Shown in pieces: positions 7,206-17,280 of a stretch of 64,000 bases of DNA (the first letter of the stretch is position 1; each line of letters starts with the position of its first letter). The stretch spans positions 1,736,001-1,800,000 of the forward strand of contig NZ_JAFBBS010000001.1 in the NCBI RefSeq assembly GCF_016907315.1. The letters are read 5' to 3'. The translations under genes were made by a program, and so were the position numbers. The DNA is from Microbacterium esteraromaticum. GTDB lineage: Bacteria > Actinomycetota > Actinomycetes > Actinomycetales > Microbacteriaceae. A model generated the notes under the pieces. It was not told the origin of the DNA. It did not search any database and was given only the letters and a program-made list of their open reading frames with translations.

Positions 7206-10200
7206 CTACGTCCGCCACCTCAGCTCTGTAGTCACATCGCCGTCCTGCGACGGGAGGTCGATGAGCAGTTCATTCGAGCAGAACACATCCACGAAGTCTT
7301 TCAGCATCTCGCTCGTCCGGATCGTCTCTAGATCGTTGCTCGTATGCTGGATGATCTCGCGGCTCGCCATAACGATGAGCTTCGCGCGGGCGCGCGTCGC
7401 GAGGACGTTGAATCGGTTGAGGTTGTGCAGGAAGTCTTCCTCCTCAGCGACCGTGTCGGGGTCGCCCACCGCATAGGTGGCGAGGATGATGTCGCGCTCC
7501 TGACCTTGGAAGCGCTCGACCGTGTCGACGGCGCTTTCAATCCACCTCGGGAGCCGTGCATCCGAAGTGGCCGTCACGAACGCCGTTCTCAGCAGTTCGA
7601 TGATGCGGGAACGCTGAGCGCGGTGGAGGCTCACCACCCCGAGGGCTTCAGTCCAGAAGTACTCGTCCGACATGGGCGTTGTGCTCGCGGTACTTAGGCC
7701 GCGGACGAGGGTGTTGTGGTACCAGCGCACGAGGTCCGCGATAGTCCTCGCCTCGAAGTCGTTCCACTGCCCGGAGACGCCTTCAAGGTAGGTGAGGGCG
7801 ACCGCCACCCGGTCTGGATCTGCGACGGCCACGAGGTCTTCGCTGAGTGCGAGCTCGAGGCGAATGTCCTCGAGGGACACACCATTTCGATACTGGATGC
7901 GGAGGTTTGGATGCGCCGCGCGCAGCGCCTCCGGGTAGCCGGCGAGTTTGCCTAACTCGACCAGCGTGGTGTTCGAGCGGTAGTTGACGAGGAGCTGCTC
8001 CTGTGGGACGCCCTGGTCGTGAAGCAGATAGTTGTAAATCGAGCCGACCTTGTTCTCTAGTCCCAGGGGAGGTTCGGCCGCATGGATGGGCGCCAACTGC
8101 AGGTGGTCGCCCGCCACGATGAGCTGTGCACCACTGCTGGCTCCGGAGAGTAGCAAGGTCGCGTGGGCAACGTCGAGCTGACCGGCCTCATCGAAGATGA
8201 TGACGTCGAAGGTTCCACGCGTGCCACGGGCATCTCGCGCCTCGATGGCGGCATGCAGTTGCTCGGTGGTTCCGAAGACGAACATCGGTTGGCCGGAACC
8301 GAGGTCATCGATGAGGTCATCGAACTCGCGGGTTCGACGCCTGACGTCCATGTGTTGCGGAAGCCAGTCAGGGGTCGCTCGCGAGCCCGAGCTCAGTCGC
8401 CTGACCAGCACGTTCGACGAGAGCACAGGAATCAGTCCCTGCAGCACTGTGTCGATGGCTGTGTATGTGAAGGCGGCGATGGCCACCCGTAGCGGCCGCC
8501 CAGTGGCTGCGAAGCCTTGGAGGATCGCGCGGACGGTTGCTGTCTTGCCGGTTCCTGGGGTCCCCAGATGAGTGTTACCCGGCGCGACAGTGCGCTCTCC
8601 CACGCGCTGTCCTGGGACGCGTTGAGGGCCGTGAAGGTCGCGGGCATAGCGGCTCGCAGGGCCTGCATGTCGCGGGCGACCGTTGTCGCATTCAGCGCCG
8701 CCGCGTTCCAGAGCAGGTCTCCGGCGGGGTGGGCTGGGCCCGTGCGAGGTCGGACTGCTCGACCCAGCGCCGAGTCGACGAGTGGGTCTCGACCTGACAC
8801 CGGCGGGTTTCCGATGGCTTTGGTCGCTTCCTCCAACCGCTTGACGAAGAACTCCTTGTCCACGGCTTCGAGAGTGAGCGGTCCATGCCCGCCAAACGCG
8901 CGGGCCTGCCCCAGACGGCGTCGGATCTCCGTGCGGTTGCCCCAGGTGTCAAGGTCCACCACCAAGGTGGCCTCGTGACGGTCGATGGCGACGATGGTCG
9001 CTCCAAGCACATCTCCGAGTGTGACGCGGAAGTCATCAACCCCGGCCCACCAGGCGGTCAGTTGCGGGTTGTCGACGCGACGGACGAAGCTGTTGATGGT
9101 CGTGTCGAGGTCCATAGCGAGCATCTCGGGAACGACAGCCCAGGAGAATTCTCCGGCCTTCACCTTCACATCGACACTCCCAGGACGGAGCCTGAACACC
9201 ATGCGGTTCGGCAGCGGAGGGAGACCCAGAGATGTCAACACCGCATCGCGGTCGGGTCCGACCAGCGCCGTCATGACTGCGGTCTCGAACTTCGCTTCCT
9301 TCTCATCGGTGGGAAGAGCCCGCACCTGCGCGCGGTCCAGTTTTGTGACCGCGCGGTCCAGCTTCGAATAGGCCACCAGGAGTACCCCGAGCGGACTCGT
9401 CGCGTTCTGTAGCGTCGGCGCCGACAATTGCCGCAGCAGCGGTGCCTTCCGGGAGATTCGGTCACCGAACGCAGTGGTCAGCGCATCCGTGACGTCGCTG
9501 AGTGCGCGCAGCTTCGTCTTGACCGTCTGCAAAAGCCGGCCAGAGAGCTCCGCGGGCGTCGGTGCAGAGGGCACCCGTCGGGGGTTCCAGAGCTGGTGGG
9601 CGCGCTCAGGGGGGATCTGGTCGGTGAACGGGTCCTCCCAGAACATCGGCACGTTGTACGGGTACTGACTGTTCGGGTCCTGCAATTCCCGGGCTACGCC
9701 GAGCAGCGTGTACGTATGGGCGAGGTCCAGGGCGAGCGTTGCTTTCGCCGCATTCCTGACGATGCTGACGGCGGGCGCCTCTGTCAGGGCAGGGCTGTCA
9801 AGAACCTCCGTCGGCGGGAACAGCCATACCAGCCGCTGCAGACGACCGCTCGCGAGGATGCGGGCGAGGTGGCGTCCGACCACTCGCGTCATGTGTTCGA
9901 ACGTGACGGTGTCCCAGACATAGACCTGCATCGACTGCGTGCGGTCGTGAGCGGTGCACTCGTCAATGAGTGCCGCCAGGTCGTCGAGCAGGCCGGCCAA
10001 TGCGTCCCACTCTGCATCGGCGGACTTCTGATCCGTGTGGTGCACCCGAGTCCGGGAGATGCTGGAAGGTTGCCAACCTCTTTGCAGCCATGACCAGGAG
10101 AGGCCGAAAGAGAGACTGAGGGCGCTGCCTGGGTCGAAGTCTGCGGTGATGTAAATGCGAAGACGCGCCCAGGAGGGGATCGCTGCGGTCGTGTACAGAG

Positions 10201-11416
10201 AGGTGTCCAGGGGCACGACGCTCGTCCCGTCCAGTGCCTGCGCGCGTCGGCTGACGATCTGTCTCTGGCCTCGGAGCCGGTGATGAAGGTCGAAGGTCCC
10301 GTCAGCGGTGTCGAGGCCTGCGAGGTCGGTGACGGTGGACGTCCCGTGGGCGCGGAGCACCTGGAATGCGCCTCTTGTGAGGAAAGGGATCCGGGAGAGG
10401 TGCTGCTCTGCTTCGGCCTGCGGCAGGCAGTGCCGGGCGTCCCAGGCAGAACCGCTGGTGCCGGGGGTGGTTGAGAACTTCTGGCCGAGGTTCTCACATC
10501 CTTGGCAGGCAGGCGTGACCGACCACGGAAGATCGGCGAGTCGTTCGCCGAGTACATGCGGGATGTCGACGCGGAGCACTCTGCGGACCTGTGCGAGGAA
10601 CGTCCGCATCGGAACCGTCTCCAGGTCCTCGTGGAATCCGGCGTACCGGTCCGTGGCCGCCGCCCCTGCGGCGGTCGCCGCGTGCAACGCCGATTCTGAT
10701 TCGCTGCCAGGCCAAATCGCCGGGTACGCGCTCACAAAGTAGCGGTCGTCCAGGCCGATGTCCTCGAGGAAGGCAGCGAGCGTCAGTGCGTAATAGGCGA
10801 GCTCGGCGAAGTACCGCGGCCCCGGTTCGCTGGTGAGCTTCACGTCGATAACCCTCAGGCCCAGCCGCGGATCGGATGCGTCAATCGGGACGATGTCGCC
10901 GTTCACGGCGACGCCCTTGTCTCCGAGCACGGTGTCGCCGGCTTGGAGTACCTCGATGACGTCGGGGCGGACTCTCGTGAACTGCAACGGTCCGCTCGTC
11001 TCGGCGAACGTGATGGTGTCCAGTTTGTGGGCGAGGCGGAACGTGGGCGTGTCTGCGCGGAACTCCGTCTCGATGAGGAACTGCCCGGGGGTCACCCCAG
11101 CGACGAGAAACGGTTCCAGCGGTGTCGCAGAGTAGTTCAGTCCAGGCTGCGTCGTGCTGCCGGTGACGGTGAACGACCCACCTACGAGATTGCCGGCGCC
11201 GAAGGCTTCCCGCAGGTCATGAACTTTCGCCTGGCCCCACTCGTCGCCGGCGTCCTGAATACCTCGGAGCGCGGGTCGGACCTGCCGGTGTGGGAGATTC
11301 AACGCTTGACGTTCGTGGATGAACGTTCCACTCTCTGGGTGCATTGACAGTCGGAGCTGTCGTTCACAGCTTGAACCGACGAACTGAGTGATGGTCGTCT
11401 TCTCAACGCGGGGCAT
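7206..11416 (-). pseudogene. RecB-like nuclease fused to SF1 (UPF1-type) helicase, frameshifted in Walker A
   Basis: Read as one gene this encodes about 1,400 residues. The N-terminal half carries a RecB-type PD-(D/E)XK core: RPDVIEV, then LRVIDVKL and YFAELAYYALTL, as in the TM0106-type putative nucleases. The C-terminal half is an SF1 helicase: GTPGTGKT (motif I), IIFDEAGQLD (II), VAGDHLQLAPI (III), QERDIILATYA (V) and ATRARAKLIV (VI). The frame breaks around 8565, where the DNA reads GGGGACCCCAGGAACC; one extra C would give GPPGTGKT in a single frame. As sequenced, the 5' part (11416 to about 8432) ends in out-of-frame residues and the 3' part (8603 to 7206) has no good start. It lies 62 bases after the methyltransferase gene. 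It could be a real pseudogene, an assembly indel or, less likely, programmed frameshifting. Confidence 0.85.
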
Positions 11417-11478
11417 AGTCGTACCTTGTGGCCGGCGCAGGGCTCGTCCCCCGCGAGTGGCTCCACTCTATGCGCGCG

Positions 11479-13500
11479 CTATGACACGTCGACGACAGCG
11501 TGCTCGAGGGTTATCACTTCGTCATCTGTCGACGTATCGTCATCCAGAAAGGCGGCGACGGCCAGCGCGCGCCGGAAATTCGCCGTGTCCGGATCAGCGA
11601 GCTGGAGAGCTTTCGCCCATCGGCTGGATTCGGCGTGAACTGTGTCGAGTACAGATGGCGAGCGGGTGGCGTCGTGGCGAACGGGCGGTGCACCGTCTTT
11701 GGCGAGAACGAACACGGCGTCCCAGACGCTGGAGCCCTGGTGGCGGTGAAGGCTCATGTCGCTGTCTCCGCGAAGGGGGAAGACTGTAATGAAGCGCAGG
11801 CCGGTCTCTCTGAGTGCTCCACCAAGCGCGGACCAGGCGCCAGGTGCCTTGTGCTGGAAGGTAAAGATCAGGCGTCCGCCGGGCTTGAGAATACGTGCGG
11901 CTTCGCGGAAGCAATCACGCAACCCTGCCTCGAACAGCGGGGCATGGTCGGCACCGCGGCCCTTGGTCGCCAGGCTGGCTGCCGACGGGCCGCCAGGGTC
12001 GATGATAGCGCCGGCGGCAGCGAGCCAGGGAACGAAGAAGTCCGCCAGCTCCGAGTAGTCGATGTTGTCGAGGTATGGCGGGTCGGTGAGCACGATGTCC
12101 ACACTCGCGTCAGGGATCTGCGTGAGAGCGCGGCTGTCGTCGTTGTGGATGTGGACTGTTCGCTCGCCGGCCGGAAGCGGGGAATCGACGAAGCCCGTCG
12201 TTGAGTACTCTCGGGGAGCCTTGGCGTAGGAGATCGCGTTGGCGACTTTTCGAAGGGCGTTCGGAAACGTGCCGCGCCCTGTGCCCCGAAGCCAAGGGTT
12301 GAGCTCCACCGGCCTTGTCGAATGGGCGAACGCCCGGAGGGAGAACAGAGGCGTCACTTGACGCCACCGTTCGGTGTAGCGGGTGAGGTTGCAGTTGGAC
12401 GTGAGGTGATTGGAGAAAGCCAGAGCGTACGGCAGCCGATGCTGCTCGGGAAGGGAACCGATGGCAGCGAGGAGCCGGTTGGCGTGGAGTAGTTGACGGT
12501 CGTTGAACAATTGGGTGTACGTCGTATACCCGTAGGCGGTCAGGCGGTTGTCGCTGCGTCGGAGGTGCGGGATGGTGCGGGTCGGGAGGAGGTCTCGTTC
12601 GTTGGCGAGCTCCGCTTGCGCCGTGGCCAGATTCTCGAAGTCGAGGTCGCTCGGGCGATGGATTACGCGGTCCCGAATCGGGACCGCTCGGGTGGACGAG
12701 GAGCCTGCGGCGATGGACTCGATGGCGAACAAGCGGAATGCCGGGCGCTTGCCGGTGCGGCGGGCGTGCTCGATGAGCGCCTCGGAGTGCTGGCACTCAG
12801 GGCAGGTCGCGATTCCGCGATACACGTTGCCCTCCGCGATGACTGTGCGTTCGCCGCACGCACAGTCGAGAGTCGTGACATCGGTGCCGGCGCGGTGAAT
12901 GTCACCGCAGCCCCGGCAGAGCACGACCTGGTCGTCACCGTCGAGAGCAATCCGATGGTGCGGGTGAGCGTCGAACGTGATGTCACATCTCGCACAGGTC
13001 ACTTCCTGCACCCAGAAGTAGTGCAAGCCGAGGCGGTTGTCACCATCGGGCCCGATGGTGGAGTACAGAGACTGCTGCGCGTTGAGCGCACTGTTGACTT
13101 CGTCGAAAGCATCCCAAGGGTCAGGATATTTGTGTGCCGTCAGCTCGAACTCGGTGACGGCACATGCCACCGGGTCGATATCCGCTCCCACCACGTGCGC
13201 GCCCAGGCGAGACGCCTCATAGAGACTGGTGCCGCCCCCGATGAAGAGATCGGCGACGGTTGCGCCGGTCAATGGGCCGCCCTTCTCGAACATCGACCAG
13301 AACTCCTTCTCCGTGGACGTCTGAGACCCCACGAGCAGCGCCCGCATCGCGGTGCCGAACCGCCTGGCGAACCACTTGTGCGCGAGGTACACCGGGCGGG
13401 GACGGTGCGCTTCACGGCGGGCGAGCTCAGCGAGCGCGACCAGTGGCAGCGCAGCGTCGTCGAGGAGGCTCGTTGAAAAGTCGGGGGGAACAGGATTCAT
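11479..13500 (-). CDS. DNA methyltransferase (DPPY, adenine-specific type, with zinc ribbons)
   Basis: 673 residues. The SAM-binding motif I DLFIGGGTSLYEAS lies near residue 85, followed by VGADIDP. The catalytic motif IV TDPPYLDNIDYSEL lies near residue 470, with a following LKPGGRLIFTFQHK strand. Between them are several Cys pairs (CARC, CRGC, CACGE, CPEC) that look like zinc ribbons, as in DUF1156/COG1743 methylases. It probably modifies an exocyclic amine, most likely adenine N6. The start MNPVPPDFS at 13500 has GGAG seven bases upstream, and that Shine–Dalgarno sequence overlaps the stop of the small upstream ORF. Co-directional with a nuclease–helicase, it may mark self DNA in a restriction-like system. 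Confidence 0.85.
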   Translation of the reverse strand: MNPVPPDFSTSLLDDAALPLVALAELARREAHRPRPVYLAHKWFARRFGTAMRALLVGSQTSTEKEFWSMFEKGGPLTGATVADLFIGGGTSLYEASRLGAHVVGADIDPVACAVTEFELTAHKYPDPWDAFDEVNSALNAQQSLYSTIGPDGDNRLGLHYFWVQEVTCARCDITFDAHPHHRIALDGDDQVVLCRGCGDIHRAGTDVTTLDCACGERTVIAEGNVYRGIATCPECQHSEALIEHARRTGKRPAFRLFAIESIAAGSSSTRAVPIRDRVIHRPSDLDFENLATAQAELANERDLLPTRTIPHLRRSDNRLTAYGYTTYTQLFNDRQLLHANRLLAAIGSLPEQHRLPYALAFSNHLTSNCNLTRYTERWRQVTPLFSLRAFAHSTRPVELNPWLRGTGRGTFPNALRKVANAISYAKAPREYSTTGFVDSPLPAGERTVHIHNDDSRALTQIPDASVDIVLTDPPYLDNIDYSELADFFVPWLAAAGAIIDPGGPSAASLATKGRGADHAPLFEAGLRDCFREAARILKPGGRLIFTFQHKAPGAWSALGGALRETGLRFITVFPLRGDSDMSLHRHQGSSVWDAVFVLAKDGAPPVRHDATRSPSVLDTVHAESSRWAKALQLADPDTANFRRALAVAAFLDDDTSTDDEVITLEHAVVDVS

Positions 13501-13503
13501 GGG

Positions 13504-13790
13504 CTACTCCATTGTGGGGGGTCTGCTCCTCCATGCGCGGCCTGCCGGAGATTCCCAGCCCTCACCGCATGAGCCCAGCATGAGGGCGCCGAGCTTTTCC
13601 TGCTCACTCGGAAATGGCCCGTAGAACTGGTCGCAGCGGAACTGTCGCAGAAGGCATCGTCGACCGAGATGGGGAAGTCGAGCAGGTCGCACAGCTGACC
13701 TTCGAGGTGCTCGGTGTCCACCTCGAGGCCGCGTAGCCGGTCTACCGCCTCGGTGAGTGCGGGACAAGCTCCGCGATGGCAGCTGGCCAT
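13504..13790 (-). pseudogene. Small protein gene, probably frameshifted
   Basis: Two reading frames each carry half of what looks like one protein of about 95 residues. From ATG at 13790 the frame reads MASCHRGACPALTEAVDRL and continues to FPISVDDAFCDS. The other frame continues with CDQFYGPFPSEQEKLGALML to a stop at 13504 that overlaps the methyltransferase ribosome-binding site. One extra T in the AGTTCC near 13640 would join them as CDSFRCDQFYGPF. AAGGAG lies just before the ATG, though very close. It sits between the DDE protein and the methyltransferase in the same operon. No family is recognised. Confidence 0.5.
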
Positions 13791-13823
13791 ACTCCTTCGG
13801 ATGTGGGTTGTGCGCAGGTGGTA

Positions 13824-15512
13824 TTACGCCGCGATGGCGTTGTGGTGTTTGAGCGGGTTGCCGTCGATGTCCACCCGCCGCCGGGTGCGTAGCGAGGACC
13901 TGCCGGCCACGGATTCTGCCTCCCCCTCAAGGTGGCTGACGATGCGACGCATGTTCGACACTGACGCGGCGGCGCCCGCTACAAGGAAGTTGTACGCGTA
14001 CCCGCGAGCACGCCGCTTCTCGGGGTTACCGATGTCTGTTGCCGAGTCGCTCTTGAACCACAGGTTGTTCTCTTCGACGCGGTTGCGGAGACCGAACCAG
14101 GCGTGCCACTCCTCGGTGTAGTACTGCACGGCCGAGAGCTTCCTGATGATGCGCATGCTCTCGTCGCTGTCCGGACCAATGGTCAGCGTCTTCTTCGCAA
14201 TCACTGGTGGGCGCCTCAGGCGCTTGTCGGTCACCGGGTCGAACAGCATCATGTCTTTCGTGATGCAAGGGTAGGTGAAGCGCTGGAAGCCGTCCTCGTC
14301 CGGGCGCCCCTTCTCGATGAGGGCGTACTTACGGCGGGCTTCGATTTTGGCGATGTACTCCTTCTTCGTAATCTCGTCCGCCTGGTACTGCTCCGTCGCG
14401 GTGAGGAGGTCGCGAGGCGTCCATTTCAGGTAGAGGTGCCCGTCAGCGCACACGGCGTCCTCGATGGTGCCGTGGATACCGGCGCGGCCTTTGCCGGAGA
14501 AGTTCCAGACGCCCCTGAACCCGAGCTTGCGAATCTCGTTCTGGAACCGATGAGGCTTGAAATGGTTGTACATCTGGTCCGCGATAAGCCGGTATCGCGT
14601 GTCGCGAGCGAATATCGCGCAGTGCTGTTTGACGGCGCGGAGCGGGCCGTACTTGTTGCGCCCGGGGTGCTGGAAAGAGGCCCCCGTCATGAGGACCGGA
14701 AAGCTCAGGTTGTCTCCGGGTTTGTTGGCGACGGTGACGACGGTCTCCATCTCCCACGCCGCCTCATCCGTCTGGTGTCCTTGCCCTTCGTGGTTGCCTT
14801 CGCGCGTGTAGCGCGTGCTCATCGCATCCAGGTTCTTGCGCTTCTCTTCGACGGCATGCCACTTCCAGTTCGGTCGGCCGACGAGCTTGATGGGCGTGGC
14901 GTCGATGGCGACGTTTCCCTTGTAGCGACTGTGAATATCGGCGGGGAGGCGGCGCACGGTTGCGTGCAGCAGCATGTTGACGACGTCTTCGGCGCGGTCG
15001 CGTTTCTCCTGCGAATAGGTGTCCTTGGCCTTGACGAACTCCTCGGCACTGACGTGGTGCCGCTTCGAGACTTCCCACGGCTCGAGAAGGTCGAGGATGC
15101 GGTTGAGTGAGCGGTGATAGCGCAGGTACCACTGCTTCTCGTTGCTGAGCAACGCAGGCAGCCCGAGGTACTCCCGCGTCTGAGGGGTGGTGCGGGCGAA
15201 CAGGGTTTTGGCGATGGTTCCGTAACGCGCGTCGCCCCCGTCGATGTGCATCATCAGGAGGATGAGAACGGCTCGGAAGCTCAGTTGCGGCTTCCGCCCC
15301 GCTGCGGACTTCCGGTCCTCCAACTGACACTTCTCGAGGAAGTCTACGACCCCAGACTCGTCCACAAGGCGGCCGTACAGTTCCACGTGTTCCAGGCAGG
15401 AGGGGCCCGCGGCGCGGATGTACGTGTACTCGTCGAAGGTGTGTCCGGTCGCTTCACGCATGTGCTTATCGAACTGTTCGAGTGCAGCATCGACCTTCTG
15501 CTGACGGTTCAT
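13824..15512 (-). CDS. DDE transposase-like protein
   Basis: 562 residues. A plausible catalytic triad is visible: Asp in NVAIDATPIKL (near 205), Asp in RLIADQMYNHFKPH (near 310) and Glu in RNRVEENNLWFK (near 490). The layout resembles IS1182/IS4-like DDE transposases, with an N-terminal helical DNA-binding region. It overlaps the upstream recombinase-like gene by ATGA at 15509–15512, so the two are translationally coupled. No terminal inverted repeats were found flanking it. It may be the transposase of a two-protein element or a domesticated enzyme working with the methyltransferase and helicase downstream; the sequence alone does not decide. Confidence 0.75.
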   Translation of the reverse strand: MNRQQKVDAALEQFDKHMREATGHTFDEYTYIRAAGPSCLEHVELYGRLVDESGVVDFLEKCQLEDRKSAAGRKPQLSFRAVLILLMMHIDGGDARYGTIAKTLFARTTPQTREYLGLPALLSNEKQWYLRYHRSLNRILDLLEPWEVSKRHHVSAEEFVKAKDTYSQEKRDRAEDVVNMLLHATVRRLPADIHSRYKGNVAIDATPIKLVGRPNWKWHAVEEKRKNLDAMSTRYTREGNHEGQGHQTDEAAWEMETVVTVANKPGDNLSFPVLMTGASFQHPGRNKYGPLRAVKQHCAIFARDTRYRLIADQMYNHFKPHRFQNEIRKLGFRGVWNFSGKGRAGIHGTIEDAVCADGHLYLKWTPRDLLTATEQYQADEITKKEYIAKIEARRKYALIEKGRPDEDGFQRFTYPCITKDMMLFDPVTDKRLRRPPVIAKKTLTIGPDSDESMRIIRKLSAVQYYTEEWHAWFGLRNRVEENNLWFKSDSATDIGNPEKRRARGYAYNFLVAGAAASVSNMRRIVSHLEGEAESVAGRSSLRTRRRVDIDGNPLKHHNAIAA

Positions 15513-16564
15513 CGCTGGACCTCCGAACGGAGGATGCGGCGGTACTCGGCGTCGTCGCGGAGCTCGACGAACTCGAGCATGAGATGCAGGTGCTGCAGTT
15601 TGGATACGCCGGCCGCGCGGAAGAGGTCCTTGATGGGCACACCCTGGGTGAGGTGGTGGGTGAACCAGGTCTGGCGTAGACGGTCCGCTCGGGGAGGGTT
15701 ACCGAAAGAGTTCTCGGTGAAGCTTGAGGTGAGGTTGGAGGTGTTGCGTCGGTTGATGGGTCCCCAGAGCACTTCGTCCGTCGGCCGACGCTCAAGCAGG
15801 ACGAGCATCCACTCTTCCCATTCGGCAAGAAGCGGCACCTGGCGCTCCGCCACCGTTATCAGGACGCCCTCGGGGTCGACGCACACGTCGCGGTGACGCA
15901 GGAACGGCATCTCGCTCGGGCGGAGCCCAGCGCCGGCGCAGAGCGCCAACATCAGCATCGCGCGGTCGCGCTTCAGGGCGGTCACCTGGCTGCCCGCCCA
16001 ATCGCGGAACTGTGCCATCTCCGGCGCGCTGTACGGCGCCGCGGTAGACCGCCGCGACAGCGGCGTGGGCCTCTCCGGGTGCTCATCGGGAACGAGAACC
16101 TCGCTGATGCGCATCAGCATCGAGCGATAGTTGCGCCGCGTGCCTTCGCTCCGGTCCTGGTTAGCGGTAGTGGAGTAGATGTCGATGGCCCGCACAGACC
16201 AGATGGTCTGAGCATCCAGTGGCCAGCCCTGCTCCAAGCACCACACGACGTAACGGGCGGTGTGCGACATCAGGAGCTTGGCTGCGTATGCAGTGCTTGG
16301 AGCGGCAAGGGTCACCGAGTCGCGGATGAACCTGTCCATCGGGGAGCCGGGCACGACTCCGCGGAGCTCATCATCCGTCACGACGCTCCTCACCTCCTCG
16401 AGGAGGCTGGGGTAGGTGTGGGCGTCGAGAACTCGAGACACACGCCGTGAAGCGGTAGCGAATCGGTAGTTGCCGAGGTGCTCGGAGAGGACGTCCGCGT
16501 GAGCGCTGGCGCCACTGTTGTCATCGAATCGGGTGATGCGGTTGAGGTACGAAAATGTCTGCAC
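15509..16564 (-). CDS. Tyrosine-recombinase-like protein with a degenerate active site
   Basis: 351 residues from GTG at 16564. Residues 100–180 resemble a SAM-like core-binding domain; from about 205 there is an integrase fold with the first catalytic Arg in CAGAGLRPSEMPFLRHRDV. The second Arg is probably in DRLRQTWFTHHLTQG, where the usual His of HxxR is Asp. After SKLQHLHLMLEFVEL the position expected for the nucleophilic Tyr holds Phe/Val; the next Tyr is in DDAEYRRI. It may therefore bind DNA without cleaving it, or use a shifted Tyr. It leads the operon and overlaps the DDE gene by four bases. Confidence 0.75.
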   Translation of the reverse strand: MQTFSYLNRITRFDDNSGASAHADVLSEHLGNYRFATASRRVSRVLDAHTYPSLLEEVRSVVTDDELRGVVPGSPMDRFIRDSVTLAAPSTAYAAKLLMSHTARYVVWCLEQGWPLDAQTIWSVRAIDIYSTTANQDRSEGTRRNYRSMLMRISEVLVPDEHPERPTPLSRRSTAAPYSAPEMAQFRDWAGSQVTALKRDRAMLMLALCAGAGLRPSEMPFLRHRDVCVDPEGVLITVAERQVPLLAEWEEWMLVLLERRPTDEVLWGPINRRNTSNLTSSFTENSFGNPPRADRLRQTWFTHHLTQGVPIKDLFRAAGVSKLQHLHLMLEFVELRDDAEYRRILRSEVQR

Positions 16565-16699
16565 TCTCCGTCCATTAACAGCGCGCGTACCGAGCCGGTC
16601 TCATTGAGTAGGATTTTCAGTATCCGCGGAAATTGCCGAATCACTATCCATCGTGAGCAAGTCAGGCTGACCATCCGCGGCAACGAGGAGGGCACCGTC

Positions 16700-17104
16700 A
16701 TGGCAGAGAAGCGACTCGGGATGGCGTTCGAGCCGCGGAGCGTGGTGGCTGTTCCCTTAGCGTTCGGCCGCGTGGGGACCCTCTTGCCACCAGCGGACGG
16801 AGTCGGCGCGAACGACCATCGATACCGCTCGGCAATGGTGCAGCATCTGATCGCAGACATGGTTCATGACGGGTTGCGGCTCAGGGGTGTGACGTTGCCG
16901 CAGTTCCTCGACGCAGCTCCGGATCTGCCGGGCCTCAGTCCTGACAGGCAGCGCCGACTCTTGCGCGGGGAAACCGGTGCACAGTTTGCCGACCTCGCCT
17001 TCTGGGCCTCGCAGTTCCCGGCCATCGCCACGGCGGTCGCCCGGTATATGGAGACATGGGTGCCCTCTCGTGCCGCAGGCCAGGAGGACCGGTTACCCCG
17101 TTGA
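16700..17104 (+). CDS. Small predicted DNA-binding protein, divergent from the recombinase operon
   Basis: 134 residues. The C-terminal half (TLPQFLDAAPDLPGLSPDRQRRLLRGETGAQFADLAFWAS, residues about 63–102, cited as landmarks LPQFLD and RLLRGETGAQFADL) has the helix pattern of an HTH regulator. The start MAEKRLGMAF at 16700 is preferred because it follows GAGGAGGGC; the open frame extends upstream into the recombinase promoter region. Divergent placement suggests it may regulate the recombinase/transposase/methyltransferase operon. No confident family assignment. Confidence 0.55.
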   Translation: MAEKRLGMAFEPRSVVAVPLAFGRVGTLLPPADGVGANDHRYRSAMVQHLIADMVHDGLRLRGVTLPQFLDAAPDLPGLSPDRQRRLLRGETGAQFADLAFWASQFPAIATAVARYMETWVPSRAAGQEDRLPR

Positions 17105-17262
17105 AGGCGTTCGGCGCGCGCAGCGACGAGGGAGCCGGTTTCCGAGGTCATGGGCACTTCCCTTCCTGCTCGAGCGTCAATTAGCCGTGAGCATAGGGCA
17201 TTTATAGATGGCCGTATACACCTTGTTTTGTCCGATCAGTGGTCAACTCGCCGCCGCTCCTG

Positions 17263-17280
17263 CATTGGACATGTCCAATG
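17263..17280. promoter_or_regulatory. Perfect 18-bp palindrome, candidate operator
   Basis: CATTGGACATGTCCAATG is self-complementary. Its core GGACATGT recurs at 17288–17295, about two helical turns away, suggesting two dimer sites. It lies 62 bases upstream of the XRE gene at 17342, so that protein is the likely ligand. Confidence 0.5.
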
